DNA of 28,807 bases from an uncultured Lachnospiraceae bacterium (GCA_902801585.1 CADCIU010000034.1:1-28807), one strand, 5' to 3'; counted from the first letter of the stretch, positions 1-8,624 are shown. Translations and numbers: made by a program. The notes: generated from the sequence alone by a model not told the origin.

Positions 1-372
1 AAAGAGCGCGAGGCCGAGGCGGAAGAGAAAAAGGAAGAGGCCGAGGCAAAGAGAAAGGAGCTGGAGGAAGAACAGGAAGTGCTCTCCGGGGATTATATCC
101 TTCCGGAAAGCTCTGCCCGATATTACTCCGAAGAGGAAGTGCAGTCTCTCACGGACAGAGAAGTCCTCTTCGCGCTCAATGAGATCTATGCACGCAAGGG
201 GAGGATCTTCACCGGAGAAGAGTTCCGATCCTATTTTGAGAGCAAGAGCTGGTACAAGGGCACGATCCCGGCGGAAGAGTTCGACGCCAACCAGAATGAG
301 CGCTTTAATGAGTACGAGAAGGCGAACATCTCTCTTCTTGTGAAGGTTGCGGAAGAAAGAGGACTCAGATAA
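1..372 (+). CDS. YARHG-domain protein, C-terminal part (5' end outside window)
   Basis: The frame is open from base 1 and ends with TAA at 370-372, giving 123 residues of a longer protein. The first ~25 residues are almost all Glu, Lys, Ala and Arg, which looks like a charged helix or coiled-coil linker. The rest has the features of a YARHG domain: an ARYYSEEEV start, a central NEIYARKGRIF motif (YARKG in place of YARHG), then a Phe-Tyr stretch and SWYKG. YARHG domains are extracellular or membrane-attached modules of unknown function, usually at the C-terminus of Gram-positive surface proteins, often after a zinc-ribbon or transmembrane segment. Whether this protein has such an N-terminus cannot be seen here. 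It is followed by a non-coding gap and the tRNA gene. Confidence 0.8.
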   Translation, partial: KEREAEAEEKKEEAEAKRKELEEEQEVLSGDYILPESSARYYSEEEVQSLTDREVLFALNEIYARKGRIFTGEEFRSYFESKSWYKGTIPAEEFDANQNERFNEYEKANISLLVKVAEERGLR

Positions 373-390
373 AACTCAGATCAGACTCAA

Positions 391-442
391 TCCCGCAGGA
401 GTGGACGGCAGCCTGTGGCGGCTGCACGCCTGCGCTGCGGGA
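391..442. other. Branched inverted repeat after the YARHG gene
   Basis: An 8-bp perfect outer stem (391-398 with 435-442) encloses a 6-bp inner stem (408-413 with 420-425). It lies 19 bp after the stop codon. The bases that follow are A-rich, with no T-run on the + strand, so it does not look like a standard intrinsic terminator. It may protect or process the 3' end of the upstream mRNA. The role is inferred from position only. Confidence 0.4.
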
Positions 443-488
443 AAAACAGGGATTTTGAAAATTGGTTTAAAAATAATAAAAAAAACGC

Positions 489-517
489 TTGCAACATTTC
501 GGCTGATGTGATAGATT
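489..517 (+). promoter_or_regulatory. Promoter of the tRNA-Glu gene
   Basis: The -35 is TTGCAA (489-494), the spacer is 17 bp, and the -10 is TAGATT (512-517) preceded by a TGn extension (509-511). The predicted start near 524 lies about 20 bases before the mature tRNA end. An A-rich tract lies just upstream. Confidence 0.6.
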
Positions 518-544
518 AATACATGCGTCAAGCAAATCATAAAT

Positions 545-616
545 GGCCCGTTGGTCAAGCGGTTAAGACGCTGCCCTCTCACGGCAGAATCATGGGTTCG
601 ATTCCCGTACGGGTCA
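545..616 (+). tRNA. tRNA-Glu (anticodon CTC)
   Basis: The cloverleaf folds by eye. The acceptor stem is GGCCCGT (545-551) with ACGGGTC (609-615), with one G-U pair and discriminator A616. The anticodon stem CTGCC/GGCAG encloses the loop CTCTCAC, giving anticodon CTC, which reads GAG. The T-loop is TTCGATT with a 5-bp stem. CCA is not encoded. CTC is the less common of the two glutamate anticodons; genomes with it normally also have tRNA-Glu(TTC), presumably elsewhere. It stands alone between its own promoter and terminator. Confidence 0.93.
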
Positions 617-620
617 CTTG

Positions 621-649
621 GCTGTCAGATATAATCTGACAGCTTTTTT
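621..649 (+). terminator. Intrinsic terminator of the tRNA gene
   Basis: A perfect 10-bp stem (621-630 with 634-643) with a 3-base loop is followed at once by six T residues (644-649). It begins 4 bases after the tRNA discriminator base. Confidence 0.92.
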
Positions 650-666
650 ATGCGTTTAAATATGTC

Positions 667-695
667 TTGCATTTTCGCCAAAAGTGTGTTAAATT
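667..695 (+). promoter_or_regulatory. Promoter of the rimP-nusA-infB operon
   Basis: TTGCAT (667-672), a 17-bp spacer and TAAATT (690-695) with a TGT extension just before the -10. It lies right after the tRNA terminator. Transcription would start near 702, giving a leader of about 75 bases before rimP. Confidence 0.5.
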
Positions 696-721
696 CCATA
701 TGTTGAATATATGGTATGGTG

Positions 722-749
722 AAAAGTGGGCTGGCAAGTCCACTTTTTT
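722..749 (+). promoter_or_regulatory. Terminator-like hairpin (attenuator) in the rimP leader
   Basis: AAAAGTGG (722-729) pairs with CCACTTTT (740-747); with G730-T739 and C731-G738 the stem reaches 10 bp with a 6-base loop. The T-run continues to 749. It lies between the promoter and the rimP start, 26 bases before the ATG, so it would end transcription before the operon unless read through. In Bacillus subtilis, NusA is reported to control its own operon through a NusA-sensitive terminator in the rimP (ylxS) leader. Position and form here fit the same logic, but that role is inferred. A smaller hairpin (696-701 with 709-714) lies just upstream. Confidence 0.65.
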
Positions 750-775
750 GATGCTATGAAACCGCAAGGAGGAAT

Positions 776-1324
776 ATGGCAAAAAAGACATCCGGCAGGG
801 CAAGGATCGAGGAAGAAGCCGAGAGACTGACAGAACCTGTAGCCGAAAAGAACGGAGTCCGCATTTATGATGTGGAATATGTCAAGGAAGGTTCTGAGTA
901 TTATCTGAATATCTATATCGATAAAGACGGCGGAGTCGGGATCCTTGACTGCGAAGCTGTGAGCAGAGAACTGTCCGACCGATTGGATGAGGCGGATCTG
1001 ATCAGCGATGCATATACGCTGGTCGTTTCCAGTCCCGGTCTGGGAAGAACGCTGACGAAAGACAGACATCTTCAGAACAGTCTCGGTGAAAAAGTAGAGG
1101 GGAAACTGTATAAAACACATCCTCAGTTCGGAGGAAAAGAATTCGAGGGATACCTCAGAGCATGGGACGAAGAGACTGTAACGATCGAGACAGAACCCGC
1201 ACAGTCTCATTCGAAAAAGAAGAAAAAGGGAAGACCGGAACAGGAAGAACACGCGGATGAACCCGTGATCGTCACTGTTCCCAGAAAAGATATTGCCGTG
1301 ATCAGATTGTATCTGGATATCTGA
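776..1324 (+). CDS. rimP: Ribosome maturation factor RimP
   Basis: RimP binds the 30S subunit late in assembly and helps S12 and its neighbours join. The N-terminal alpha/beta domain is clear (about residues 10-85), with EAERLTEPVAEKNGVRIYDVEYV and the conserved VVSSPGLGRTL near its end, followed by the SH3-like C-terminal domain. At 182 residues it is longer than the usual ~150. The extra length is a charged insertion around residues 143-160 containing KKKKKGRPEQEEHADEP, inside the C-terminal domain, which then resumes with VIVTVPRKDIAVIRLYL. The start is fixed by AAGGAGG at 766-772. It is the first gene of the operon and nusA follows after 73 bases. NusA and RimP being co-transcribed is the norm in bacteria. 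Confidence 0.96.
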   Translation: MAKKTSGRARIEEEAERLTEPVAEKNGVRIYDVEYVKEGSEYYLNIYIDKDGGVGILDCEAVSRELSDRLDEADLISDAYTLVVSSPGLGRTLTKDRHLQNSLGEKVEGKLYKTHPQFGGKEFEGYLRAWDEETVTIETEPAQSHSKKKKKGRPEQEEHADEPVIVTVPRKDIAVIRLYLDI

Positions 1325-1397
1325 GTGCGGCTGCAGCACAGGGGATGGCTGCATAGGTTTGGATAGTTGAAAGACTGGTTCCGGAAAAGGAGACGAG

Positions 1398-2585
1398 ATG
1401 AACACAGAACTGAAAGAGGCGATCGAGGCGCTGGAAAAAGAAAAGAACATCAGCAGCGAGACCTTATTCGAAGCAATTGAAAATGCGCTCATGACTGCCT
1501 GCAAGAGCAATTTCGGCAAAGCAGACAACATCAGGGTGTCTGTTGACCGCGACACTTTTGAATATTCCTGCATCGCAGAGAAAAAAGTGGTGGAGACAGA
1601 GGATGACGTGGAGGACAAACTCCTTGAGATCCCTCTTTCCGAAGCGGTCAAGGTCAATCCTTCCGCAGCGGTCGGCGATACGGTGGATATAAAGATCAAC
1701 AGTCAGTCTTTTGGCAGGATCGCCACACAGATCGCGAAGAACGTGATCCTGCAGAAGATCCGCGAGGAAGAACGCAGTGTGATCTATGACTACTACATCG
1801 GTAAACAGAAGAACATCGTGACCGGCATCGTACAGCGCAATAACGGCGGAAATATCAGCGTGAATCTCGGACGCGCGGACGGCCTTCTCAATGAGAAGGA
1901 GCAGGTCCCCGGTGAGGTGTTAAAGCCCACAGACCGCATCAAAGTCTATATCGTAGACGTGCGGACTACGAGCCGCGGACCGAGGATCCTGGTCAGCCGC
2001 ACACATCCGGAACTTGTCAAGAAACTCTTCGAGCAGGAAGTGACGGAGATCAAGGACGGTGTCGTCGAGATCAGAAGCATTGCGCGCGAGGCGGGCAGCA
2101 GGACCAAGATCGCTGTGTATTCCAATAATCCGAACGTCGATGCGGTAGGTGCCTGCGTCGGTGTCAACGGTATCCGCGTCAACAATATCGTGGATGAGCT
2201 CCGCGGTGAAAAGATCGATATCATCAACTGGGACGAGAACCCCGGAAATCTGATCCAGAACGCGCTCTCTCCTGCCAAGATCGTGGCGGTGTTCGCAGAT
2301 CCCGAGGAAAAGACGGCGAAAGTCGTTGTTCCTGACTATCAGCTCTCACTTGCGATCGGAAGAGAAGGACAAAATGCGCGTCTGGCCGCCAAACTGACCG
2401 GCTACAAGATCGATATCAAGAGCGAGACGCAGGCCAAGGATGCTCCCGGATTCCGTTACGAAGATTACGAGGACGAGTACTACGACGAGTACGATGAAGA
2501 CGAGTATGAGGAGTACGACGAGGCGGAATACGAAGAGTCTGAAGGCAATGCTGATGAGCCTGCAGATGAGGAAAGCGAGAACTGA
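1398..2585 (+). CDS. nusA: Transcription termination/antitermination factor NusA
   Basis: NusA binds RNA polymerase and nascent RNA, and modulates pausing, intrinsic termination and antitermination. Domains in order: N-terminal polymerase-binding domain (about 1-125), S1 domain (about 135-200, with KNIVTGIVQRNNGGNISV), then KH1 and KH2 (about 205-345, with VGACVGVNGIRVNNIVDEL and LAIGREGQNARLAAKLTG). As in other Firmicutes, the acidic repeat domains of the E. coli protein are absent. Instead the last ~45 residues form a disordered tail made almost entirely of Tyr, Asp and Glu (from about residue 351). The start has AAAAGGAG upstream. It sits between rimP and ylxR, the conserved order. A tail this long is lineage-specific, and its function is not known from the sequence. 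Confidence 0.97.
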   Translation: MNTELKEAIEALEKEKNISSETLFEAIENALMTACKSNFGKADNIRVSVDRDTFEYSCIAEKKVVETEDDVEDKLLEIPLSEAVKVNPSAAVGDTVDIKINSQSFGRIATQIAKNVILQKIREEERSVIYDYYIGKQKNIVTGIVQRNNGGNISVNLGRADGLLNEKEQVPGEVLKPTDRIKVYIVDVRTTSRGPRILVSRTHPELVKKLFEQEVTEIKDGVVEIRSIAREAGSRTKIAVYSNNPNVDAVGACVGVNGIRVNNIVDELRGEKIDIINWDENPGNLIQNALSPAKIVAVFADPEEKTAKVVVPDYQLSLAIGREGQNARLAAKLTGYKIDIKSETQAKDAPGFRYEDYEDEYYDEYDEDEYEEYDEAEYEESEGNADEPADEESEN

Positions 2586-2608
2586 TTCGGATCCGTACAG
2601 GAGATAAG

Positions 2609-2881
2609 ATGCCAAAAAAGATTCCGATGCGCAGATGTACAGGCTGCGGTGAGATGAAAGAAAAAAAGAATCTGATCAGGGTTGTCCGGACGCCGGACGG
2701 AGAGATCGGGATAGACAAGACCGGAAAGATGAACGGCAGAGGTGCCTACTTATGCGATGATCTCACGTGCTTTAAGAAAGCGCGAAAGAAGAATTCGCTG
2801 CAGAGATCTTTGAGTATTTCCATACCTGAAGGAATCTTTGATGAATTAGAAAAGAGATGGGAGGTGCCGCAGGATGGATAG
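2609..2881 (+). CDS. ylxR: YlxR family RNA-binding protein (DUF448)
   Basis: A 90-residue basic protein of the YlxR family, almost always found between nusA and infB. Family marks are RRCTGCGEMKEKKNLIRVV near the N-terminus and NGRGAYLC at about residues 46-53, followed by CFKKARKKNSLQRSL. Family structures show a small alpha/beta fold with a conserved positive patch that probably binds RNA. A nucleoid or regulatory role has been proposed for Bacillus YlxR, and some members are linked to RNase P. Two Cys near the start (CTGC) and two more (C-x5-C around residue 53) could bind metal, but this is inference. CAGGAGA precedes the start. The end overlaps ylxQ by 8 bases, so translation is probably coupled. 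Confidence 0.93.
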   Translation: MPKKIPMRRCTGCGEMKEKKNLIRVVRTPDGEIGIDKTGKMNGRGAYLCDDLTCFKKARKKNSLQRSLSISIPEGIFDELEKRWEVPQDG

Positions 2882-3188
2882 AGTGTTGTCCCTGCTTGGG
2901 ATCGCCCAGAAAGCGGGAAAAGTCGAGAGCGGCGGTTTTCTGTGCGAGAATGCGGTCAAGGCGAGAAAGGCAAAGCTTGTCATTCTGGCTGAGGACGCAC
3001 AGAAAAACACAGTCGGTACGATCACTAATAAGTGCAAATACTACAATACACCGTATTGCTTCTACGGAACCAAAGAAGCATTAGGCCACGCCATTGGCAA
3101 GGGGGAGCGTTCCTGCGTTGCTGTGACGGACCAGGGGCTGGCGAATAGCATAAATAAGCTGCTCAGCAGCGGGAAGAAAGAGGAGTAA
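2874..3188 (+). CDS. ylxQ: Ribosomal L7Ae-family protein YlxQ
   Basis: A 104-residue member of the L7Ae/L30e/Gadd45 family, small proteins that in many cases bind RNA kink-turns. The N-terminus LSLLGIAQKAGKVESGGF is the typical family opening; AKLVILAEDAQKNT forms the central strand and helix, and the C-terminal part is CVAVTDQGLANSINKLL. YlxQ of Bacillus was shown to bind kink-turn RNA, but its cellular target is unresolved. The start overlaps the end of ylxR, with GGGAGG at 2858-2863. The stop codon is directly followed by the infB start with no gap. Confidence 0.92.
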   Translation: MDRVLSLLGIAQKAGKVESGGFLCENAVKARKAKLVILAEDAQKNTVGTITNKCKYYNTPYCFYGTKEALGHAIGKGERSCVAVTDQGLANSINKLLSSGKKEE

Positions 3189-6100
3189 ATGGCGACAGAG
3201 AATCTAGGTGCAAATGAGAACAAAAAGACAGGAGACGCTGCAAAAAGACCGAGACCGGCTGACGGCAAGACTCCTGTAAAAAAGAAAAAAATCATTATCG
3301 TGACGGGAAACAGCAGTAAGAACCGTCAGAGTTCCGGACAGCGGGGTGCCTATTCCAGCGGATCATACTCCAGCGGAGGAACAGGTTCATATTCTGCCGG
3401 AGGAAACAGGAAGCCCAGAACTTCCGGTCAGTCCGGACAGGGAGGACAGCGCAGGGACGGTGCGCCCGGCCGCGCCAGAACAGAGGCGAAGCCGGTTCCC
3501 CACAAGATCATAAGGCCTACGGTCAAGCCCACGCAGATGGAGGTGGACTTCCACAAGCCTGCGCCGGCGGTGAGACAGCCCAAAAAGACAGAAGAGCCTC
3601 AAGCTGTTGTGCAGACAGCGGCTGAAGAGGTCGTGACGAATGTGCCCGCTCCCGAGATCATCGGAGCGGCGGAGCCGGTCGCGGAGACCGCAAAAGTCGT
3701 GGAACCTGCAGCCCAGGCACAGGTCCCGAATGAAGTTCCCGAACCGAAGGTACAGGAAATCACGGAGACTGCGGAAAAGGCTGCCGAGGTAAAAGAAGTA
3801 AAAGAGGATACTCCCGCAGCTGCCGAGCCCGCTCCGGCTGTGCAGGCGGAGCCTGCGCCTGTTCAGAGTGCTGCAAGTGCTGCAAGCGCTGTAAAGGAAG
3901 AAGCACCCGTACAGCGCCGTCAGGAGCAGCCTGAGAGAACAAGACAGCAGTCTGCTCCCAGGGACAGAGACAGCCGCGGTGCGTTTAACAGAGACAGAGG
4001 CGCCCAGAATCAGGGCGGCTTCCGCAGAGACGCACGGGGCACAGAGCAGGGCGGCTTCCGCAGAGATACAAGAAGCGGTGAGCAGGGCGGTTTCCGCAGA
4101 GACGCAAGAAGCGGTGAGCAGGGCGGCTTCCGCAGAGATGCAAGAAACGGCGAGCAGGGCGGATTCCGACAGAACCGCACAGGTTCTGCTGATCAGGGCG
4201 GACGCGGCGCAAGACCCGGACAGGGCATGCGCAGCGGCGGAACGCAGGCTCCCGGCCGTCAGAATACAAGACCCGGATTCGGCCAGAACACAAGACCCGG
4301 CACATCGGATGCCGGACGCCGCAGGACACCGGGCAGACCTGCGGAGGCGGAAGGCTTCAACAGGGAAGCGGAGAAGCACAGAGACGACAATAAGAGAAAG
4401 ATGAACCAGGAGCGCGACAAACGCTCCAAGAAGGATCTGATCTATAATGAGGAGGACTCCCGCAGAAGGAGCGGCAGCAAATCCGGCAGATTTGTGCGTC
4501 CCGAGAAGAAAGTGGAAGCAGCTGTCGAGGAACAGATCAAGACGATCACGATCCCCGAGAAGCTCACGATCCGCGAGCTGGCGGAAGCTATGCACATGTC
4601 TCCTTCGGAGATCATTAAGAAGCTGTTCCTCGCCGGACAGGTCATGACTCCCAACAGCGAAGTGGAGTATGAAGAGGCGGAGAAGATCGCACTCGATTAT
4701 GACATTCTCTGCGAGAAAGAGCAGAAGGTGGATGTGATCGAAGAGCTCCTGCGCGAGGAAGACGACGCGGAAGAGAGCCTTGAGACGAGACCTCCGGTCA
4801 TCTGCGTCATGGGTCACGTTGACCACGGCAAAACATCGCTGCTCGATACGATCAGAAAGACCAATGTCACCCGAGGCGAAGCCGGCGGCATCACACAGGC
4901 CATCGGTGCCTATACGATCAAGCTGGACGGCAGGAGCATCACATTCCTGGATACGCCCGGCCACGAAGCATTTACCGCTATGCGTATGCGCGGCGCCAAT
5001 TCCACGGATATCGCGGTACTCGTAGTAGCGGCGGACGACGGCGTTATGCCTCAGACGATCGAGGCGATCAACCACGCGAAAGCAGCAGGTGTAGAGATCA
5101 TCGTCGCGGTCAACAAGATCGATAAACCGGGCGCAAACGTCGAGCGCGTCAAACAGGAAATGACCGAATATGAACTGGTCCCCACGGACTGGGGCGGATC
5201 CACCGAGTTCGTGCCCGTATCCGCGAAGACTGGTGAAGGCATTGAGGATCTTCTCGAGACGATCCTTCTGACGGCGGACATCCTTGAGCTCAAGGCCAAT
5301 CCGAACAGAAAGGCCAGAGGACTGGTTCTGGAAGCGAAACTCGATAAGGGAAGAGGTCCTGTCGCGAACGTACTGATCCAGAAAGGAACGCTCCACATCG
5401 GCGATTTCATCTCCGCAGGCGCAAGCTCCGGCAAAGTCCGTGCCATGATCGACGACAAGGGCAGAAGGATCAAAGAAGCGAAACCTTCCCAGCCTGTCGA
5501 GATCCTCGGACTCTCCGACGTGCCCAGTGCCGGCGAAGTGATCATCGCTCACGAGAGCAACGATGATGCTAAGGCGTATGCGGCTACTTACAAGAACCAG
5601 CACAAGGAAGAGCTGATCGAAGATACCAAGATGAGAATGAACCTGGATGACCTGTTCAACCAGATGAAGGAAGGCAATCTCAAGGAGTTCAACCTGATCA
5701 TCAAGGCGGACGTGCAGGGCTCCGTGGAAGCGCTCAAGCAGAGCCTCTTAAAGCTCTCGAACGACGAAGTGGTCGTCAAGGTCATCCACGGCGGCGTCGG
5801 TGCCATCAACGAGTCGGATGTAACGCTTGCTTCTGCTTCCAACGCGGTCATCATCGGATTCAACGTGCGTCCCGACACGACAGCCAAGGCAATGGCGGAG
5901 CATGAAGGCGTGGATGTCCGTCTGTATAAAGTCATTTATCAGGCGATCGACGCGGTCGAGGCAGCCCTCAAGGGCATGCTCGCGCCCATCTATGAGGAGC
6001 GCGTGATCGGTCACGTGGAAGTCCGCCAGCTGTTCAAGGCTTCCGCAGTCGGCAACATCGCAGGCTCTTATGTGCTTGACGGTGTGATCCGCAGAGGCTG

Positions 6101-6290
6101 CAAGTGCAGGATCAGCAGAGCCGGAGAGCAGATCTTCGAAGGAGATCTGGCATCTCTCAAGAGATTTAAGGACGATGTCAAAGAAGTGAAGGCAGGATTT
6201 GAATGCGGCCTGGTCTTCAACGGATTTGACAAGATGCAGGTAGGCGACATCGTTGAAGCCTACGATTTGGTAGAGGTACCCAGAACATGA
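3189..6290 (+). CDS. infB: Translation initiation factor IF-2
   Basis: IF2 is the GTPase that brings fMet-tRNA to the 30S subunit and promotes 50S joining. The 1033-residue protein has an unusually long disordered N-terminus (about 1-450): a Lys-rich start, Ser/Gly and Gln/Arg/Gly segments, an Ala/Pro/Glu/Val-rich part, and five 12-residue repeats at about 274-333. The IF2_N helical module begins near residue 452. The G domain shows GHVDHGKT (542-549), DTPGH (588-592) and NKID (642-645), followed by domains II, III and the fMet-tRNA-binding domain IV. The start codon touches the ylxQ stop, with AGAGGAG just upstream. Its stop overlaps rbfA by ATGA. Such long extensions vary quickly between relatives, while the GTPase core is standard. 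Confidence 0.98.
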   Translation: MATENLGANENKKTGDAAKRPRPADGKTPVKKKKIIIVTGNSSKNRQSSGQRGAYSSGSYSSGGTGSYSAGGNRKPRTSGQSGQGGQRRDGAPGRARTEAKPVPHKIIRPTVKPTQMEVDFHKPAPAVRQPKKTEEPQAVVQTAAEEVVTNVPAPEIIGAAEPVAETAKVVEPAAQAQVPNEVPEPKVQEITETAEKAAEVKEVKEDTPAAAEPAPAVQAEPAPVQSAASAASAVKEEAPVQRRQEQPERTRQQSAPRDRDSRGAFNRDRGAQNQGGFRRDARGTEQGGFRRDTRSGEQGGFRRDARSGEQGGFRRDARNGEQGGFRQNRTGSADQGGRGARPGQGMRSGGTQAPGRQNTRPGFGQNTRPGTSDAGRRRTPGRPAEAEGFNREAEKHRDDNKRKMNQERDKRSKKDLIYNEEDSRRRSGSKSGRFVRPEKKVEAAVEEQIKTITIPEKLTIRELAEAMHMSPSEIIKKLFLAGQVMTPNSEVEYEEAEKIALDYDILCEKEQKVDVIEELLREEDDAEESLETRPPVICVMGHVDHGKTSLLDTIRKTNVTRGEAGGITQAIGAYTIKLDGRSITFLDTPGHEAFTAMRMRGANSTDIAVLVVAADDGVMPQTIEAINHAKAAGVEIIVAVNKIDKPGANVERVKQEMTEYELVPTDWGGSTEFVPVSAKTGEGIEDLLETILLTADILELKANPNRKARGLVLEAKLDKGRGPVANVLIQKGTLHIGDFISAGASSGKVRAMIDDKGRRIKEAKPSQPVEILGLSDVPSAGEVIIAHESNDDAKAYAATYKNQHKEELIEDTKMRMNLDDLFNQMKEGNLKEFNLIIKADVQGSVEALKQSLLKLSNDEVVVKVIHGGVGAINESDVTLASASNAVIIGFNVRPDTTAKAMAEHEGVDVRLYKVIYQAIDAVEAALKGMLAPIYEERVIGHVEVRQLFKASAVGNIAGSYVLDGVIRRGCKCRISRAGEQIFEGDLASLKRFKDDVKEVKAGFECGLVFNGFDKMQVGDIVEAYDLVEVPRT
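4008..4187 (+). repeat. Five in-frame 36-bp tandem repeats inside infB
   Basis: Five diverged 36-bp units encode 12 residues each, with consensus [12 protein letters not shown] (IF2 residues about 274-333). The first starts NQGGF, and the last is degenerate ([12 protein letters not shown]). Unit-to-unit identity is high in the third and fourth copies. The region is rich in Arg, Gly and Phe, resembling RGG-type disordered RNA-binding sequence. Confidence 0.9.
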
Positions 6291-6691
6291 GAAAGAACAG
6301 CGTAAAGAACCGCAGGATCAATGACGAAGTGCTCAGGGCGCTGGCCGCCATCGTGCGCGAAGTCAAGGATCCGCGGATCAGTCCGCTGACCAGCGTGACG
6401 GGAACGGAGGTCGCACCGGACCTCAAGACCTGTAAAGTATATGTCAGTGTCTACGGCGATCCGGAGGCTGGAACAAGGACGATGGAAGGCCTTAAAAGCG
6501 CGTCGCGATTCATCAGGGGCGAGCTGGCCAGAAAGGTCAATCTCCGCAATACTCCGGAGCTGACATTTGTACTGGATGATTCCATCGCTTACGGCGTGGC
6601 AATGTCACACCGCATCGACGAGGTGACAGCCAAAGACCGGGAAGCGGAGCTGGCAAGAGGCGAGGAGATCGAAGATCGTTCGGAAACATGA
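6287..6691 (+). CDS. rbfA: 30S ribosome-binding factor RbfA
   Basis: RbfA is a cold-shock ribosome assembly factor that binds the 30S neck and helps process the 5' end of 16S rRNA. The 134-residue protein has the single KH-like fold of the family. It opens with RRINDEVLRALAAIVREVKDPRI, continues with KVYVSVYG and GLKSASRFIRGELARKVNLRNTPEL, and ends the fold with LTFVLDDSIAYGVAMSHRID. The last ~15 residues are a charged tail. The start overlaps the infB stop (ATGA) without a strong ribosome binding site, pointing to translational coupling. The end overlaps nrnA the same way. Confidence 0.96.
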   Translation: MRKNSVKNRRINDEVLRALAAIVREVKDPRISPLTSVTGTEVAPDLKTCKVYVSVYGDPEAGTRTMEGLKSASRFIRGELARKVNLRNTPELTFVLDDSIAYGVAMSHRIDEVTAKDREAELARGEEIEDRSET

Positions 6692-7677
6692 ATATGTTGG
6701 AATCAAATATATTGGAATTAGTCAAAGACTGCAGACTGATCGGCATCAGCGGACATGAGAATCCGGACGGGGACTGTGTCGGTTCCTGCTGTGCCATGGC
6801 GATGTACTTAAGGAAAGCCATGCCGGATGCGGAGATCCGGGTCTACCTGGAAGAGTTCGACGAAGCGCTTGTGCGCTGTATTCCCGGCGCAGAATCCGTC
6901 AGACATGATCTGCCGGAAAGCGGGGAGGTTTTTGACGCCTTCATCGCACTGGACAGTACGCCGGATCGGATGGGACCGGTCTCGCACTTTTTTGACAGCG
7001 CATCAGTAAAGATCAACATTGACCATCACGTCACGAACAGCGGATGCGGAACCTATAATTATATAAACGGAAAAGCATCGAGTGCCTGCGAACTCGTATA
7101 TGAGCTTATGGACCCCGATCAGATCGACGCGGGGATCGCACAGGCGCTTTACACAGGGATCGTCACGGATACGGGTGTATTTCAGTACCCGTCGACCGGT
7201 GAGAAGACGATGTGCGCGGCGGGACATCTCATGCGTTACGGATTTGATTTCTCCGCGATCATCAGAGAAGTCTTTTTCGAAAGGACGCCGGTAAACGCAA
7301 GAATGCTCGGCACGGCGCTCCTGAAATCACAGTTTCTTGAGGACGGCAGGTTTATGCTGTGTGTTCTTAATAGAGAAGATATGGCGGCATACGGGGCAGG
7401 CCGGAGGGACCTGGACGGGATCAGTGCCCAGATGGTCCTCACAAAAGGCGTCGACTGTGCCGTATTTGTCCATGAAGACGAAACCGGGGTGTGGCGTGCC
7501 AGCATGAGATCGATCGGGATCGTGGATGTGGCCCGCACAGCCTCCCTTCTGGGCGGCGGCGGACATGTCCGTGCAGCCGGCTGCACGATCCGCACATCCA
7601 TCACAGAAGCACTCGGGATCCTGAAAAAAGATATTGAAGAGCAGCTTCGAAGTGCTGACGGGCACGAACTGCGTTGA
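6688..7677 (+). CDS. nrnA: Bifunctional oligoribonuclease / pAp phosphatase NrnA (DHH family)
   Basis: NrnA degrades very short RNA oligonucleotides (nanoRNA), and in many species also dephosphorylates 3'-phosphoadenosine 5'-phosphate; it stands in for E. coli Orn. The 329-residue protein has the full DHH signature: HENPDGD (His23, Asp27, Asp29), a metal Asp in ALDS near residue 91, and DHH at 112-114. The DHHA1 substrate-binding domain ends with GGGGHVRAAG (289-298). The start overlaps rbfA. A second ATG two codons downstream (6694) is also possible. Placement between rbfA and truB is common in Clostridia and couples RNA turnover to the ribosome operon. Of its two activities, sequence alone cannot tell which dominates. 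Confidence 0.93.
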   Translation: MNMLESNILELVKDCRLIGISGHENPDGDCVGSCCAMAMYLRKAMPDAEIRVYLEEFDEALVRCIPGAESVRHDLPESGEVFDAFIALDSTPDRMGPVSHFFDSASVKINIDHHVTNSGCGTYNYINGKASSACELVYELMDPDQIDAGIAQALYTGIVTDTGVFQYPSTGEKTMCAAGHLMRYGFDFSAIIREVFFERTPVNARMLGTALLKSQFLEDGRFMLCVLNREDMAAYGAGRRDLDGISAQMVLTKGVDCAVFVHEDETGVWRASMRSIGIVDVARTASLLGGGGHVRAAGCTIRTSITEALGILKKDIEEQLRSADGHELR

Positions 7678-7692
7678 AAGGACTGACGCTCC

Positions 7693-8613
7693 ATGTTTCA
7701 TGGAATGATGACAATTTATAAAGAGCCGGGATATACATCCAGCGATGTGGTCGCCAGACTTCGCGGTATCCTGCACATGAAAAAAATCGGACATACAGGA
7801 ACGCTCGATCCGGATGCGGAAGGGGTGCTTCCTGTATGTTTGGGTAATGGAACGAAATTGTGCGAGCTGATCGCAGACAGAGACAAGGAATACGAAGCGG
7901 TCATGCGCCTTGGTGTTGTTACGGACACGCAGGACATGAGCGGCGAGGTGCTTGAACGCATAACAGATGAGGAAGTATCTCAAAAAGTGACGCCGGACGA
8001 TATTATGAGAACAGCGGCGCTCTTTACGGGTGAGATCCGTCAGATTCCCCCTATGTACTCCGCTGTCAAAGTTGGCGGCAAAAGACTGTATCAGCTTGCG
8101 AGAGAGGGAAAGACGGTCGAGAGAGCGGCAAGGACAATACAGATCCATGAACTGGAGATCCTTGGCATCGATCTGCCGCTCGTGACGATGCGTGTTCGAT
8201 GCTCAAAGGGAACATATATCAGGACACTTTGTCAGGATATGGGAGAGCATCTCGGTACAGGAGCGGCGATGGAGCATCTTCTCAGGACCCGGGTAGGGAA
8301 CTTCACGCTGAGCAGCGCGATCAGACTTGATGACGCGGAAGCAATCATGAAATCTTCGGCGCCGGAACGCATAAACGAGTATATACTGCCGGTCGACAGC
8401 TTCTTTGACGAGGCGCCCCGCGCGCATGTGCGCGAAGAAGGGATGCGCTTTTTAAAGAACGGCAATACGATCAGAAGAAAGATGACAGATCTCCCGGCAT
8501 CAGCGGGGAGCGGATATGTCAGGATGTATGACTGCAGCGAGAAGTTCTATGCGCTCTACGAGTACGACAGAGGTAAAGATGAGCTGAGGTGCGTCAAAAT
8601 GTTCCTTTCATAG
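7693..8613 (+). CDS. truB: tRNA pseudouridine(55) synthase TruB
   Basis: TruB makes pseudouridine 55 in the T-loop of elongator tRNAs and acts as a tRNA chaperone. The family opening is present (GMMTIYKEPGYTSSDVV), as is the active-site segment GHTGTLDPDAEG with catalytic Asp39. Also present are IRQIPPMYSAVKVGGKRLYQLAREG and the late motif VRCSKGTYIRTLCQDMGE. The 306-residue length and C-terminal PUA-like region fit the family. AAAGGA lies 12 bases before the start, and the N-terminal alignment supports this start. It ends the first run of tightly packed genes, and a 166-base gap follows. Confidence 0.96.
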   Translation: MFHGMMTIYKEPGYTSSDVVARLRGILHMKKIGHTGTLDPDAEGVLPVCLGNGTKLCELIADRDKEYEAVMRLGVVTDTQDMSGEVLERITDEEVSQKVTPDDIMRTAALFTGEIRQIPPMYSAVKVGGKRLYQLAREGKTVERAARTIQIHELEILGIDLPLVTMRVRCSKGTYIRTLCQDMGEHLGTGAAMEHLLRTRVGNFTLSSAIRLDDAEAIMKSSAPERINEYILPVDSFFDEAPRAHVREEGMRFLKNGNTIRRKMTDLPASAGSGYVRMYDCSEKFYALYEYDRGKDELRCVKMFLS

Positions 8614-8624
8614 GTCCTTGGTGT

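Noticed and set aside
391..442. Terminator for the YARHG gene
   Set aside because: The stem is good but no T-run follows on either strand, so I list it only as an inverted repeat.
689..1699. 336-codon minus-strand frame over rimP and nusA start
   Set aside because: It would cover the promoter, leader and two conserved genes. Composition is Ser/Phe-rich as expected for an antisense frame.
4008..4187. 36-bp repeats considered as a CRISPR array
   Set aside because: No unique spacers separate the copies, and they are in frame within IF2.
3387..5603. 738-codon open frame on the minus strand opposite infB
   Set aside because: It lies wholly inside IF2, has no ribosome binding site or domain, and its repeats mirror the IF2 repeats. 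Codon bias of the + strand gene makes the antisense frame open.
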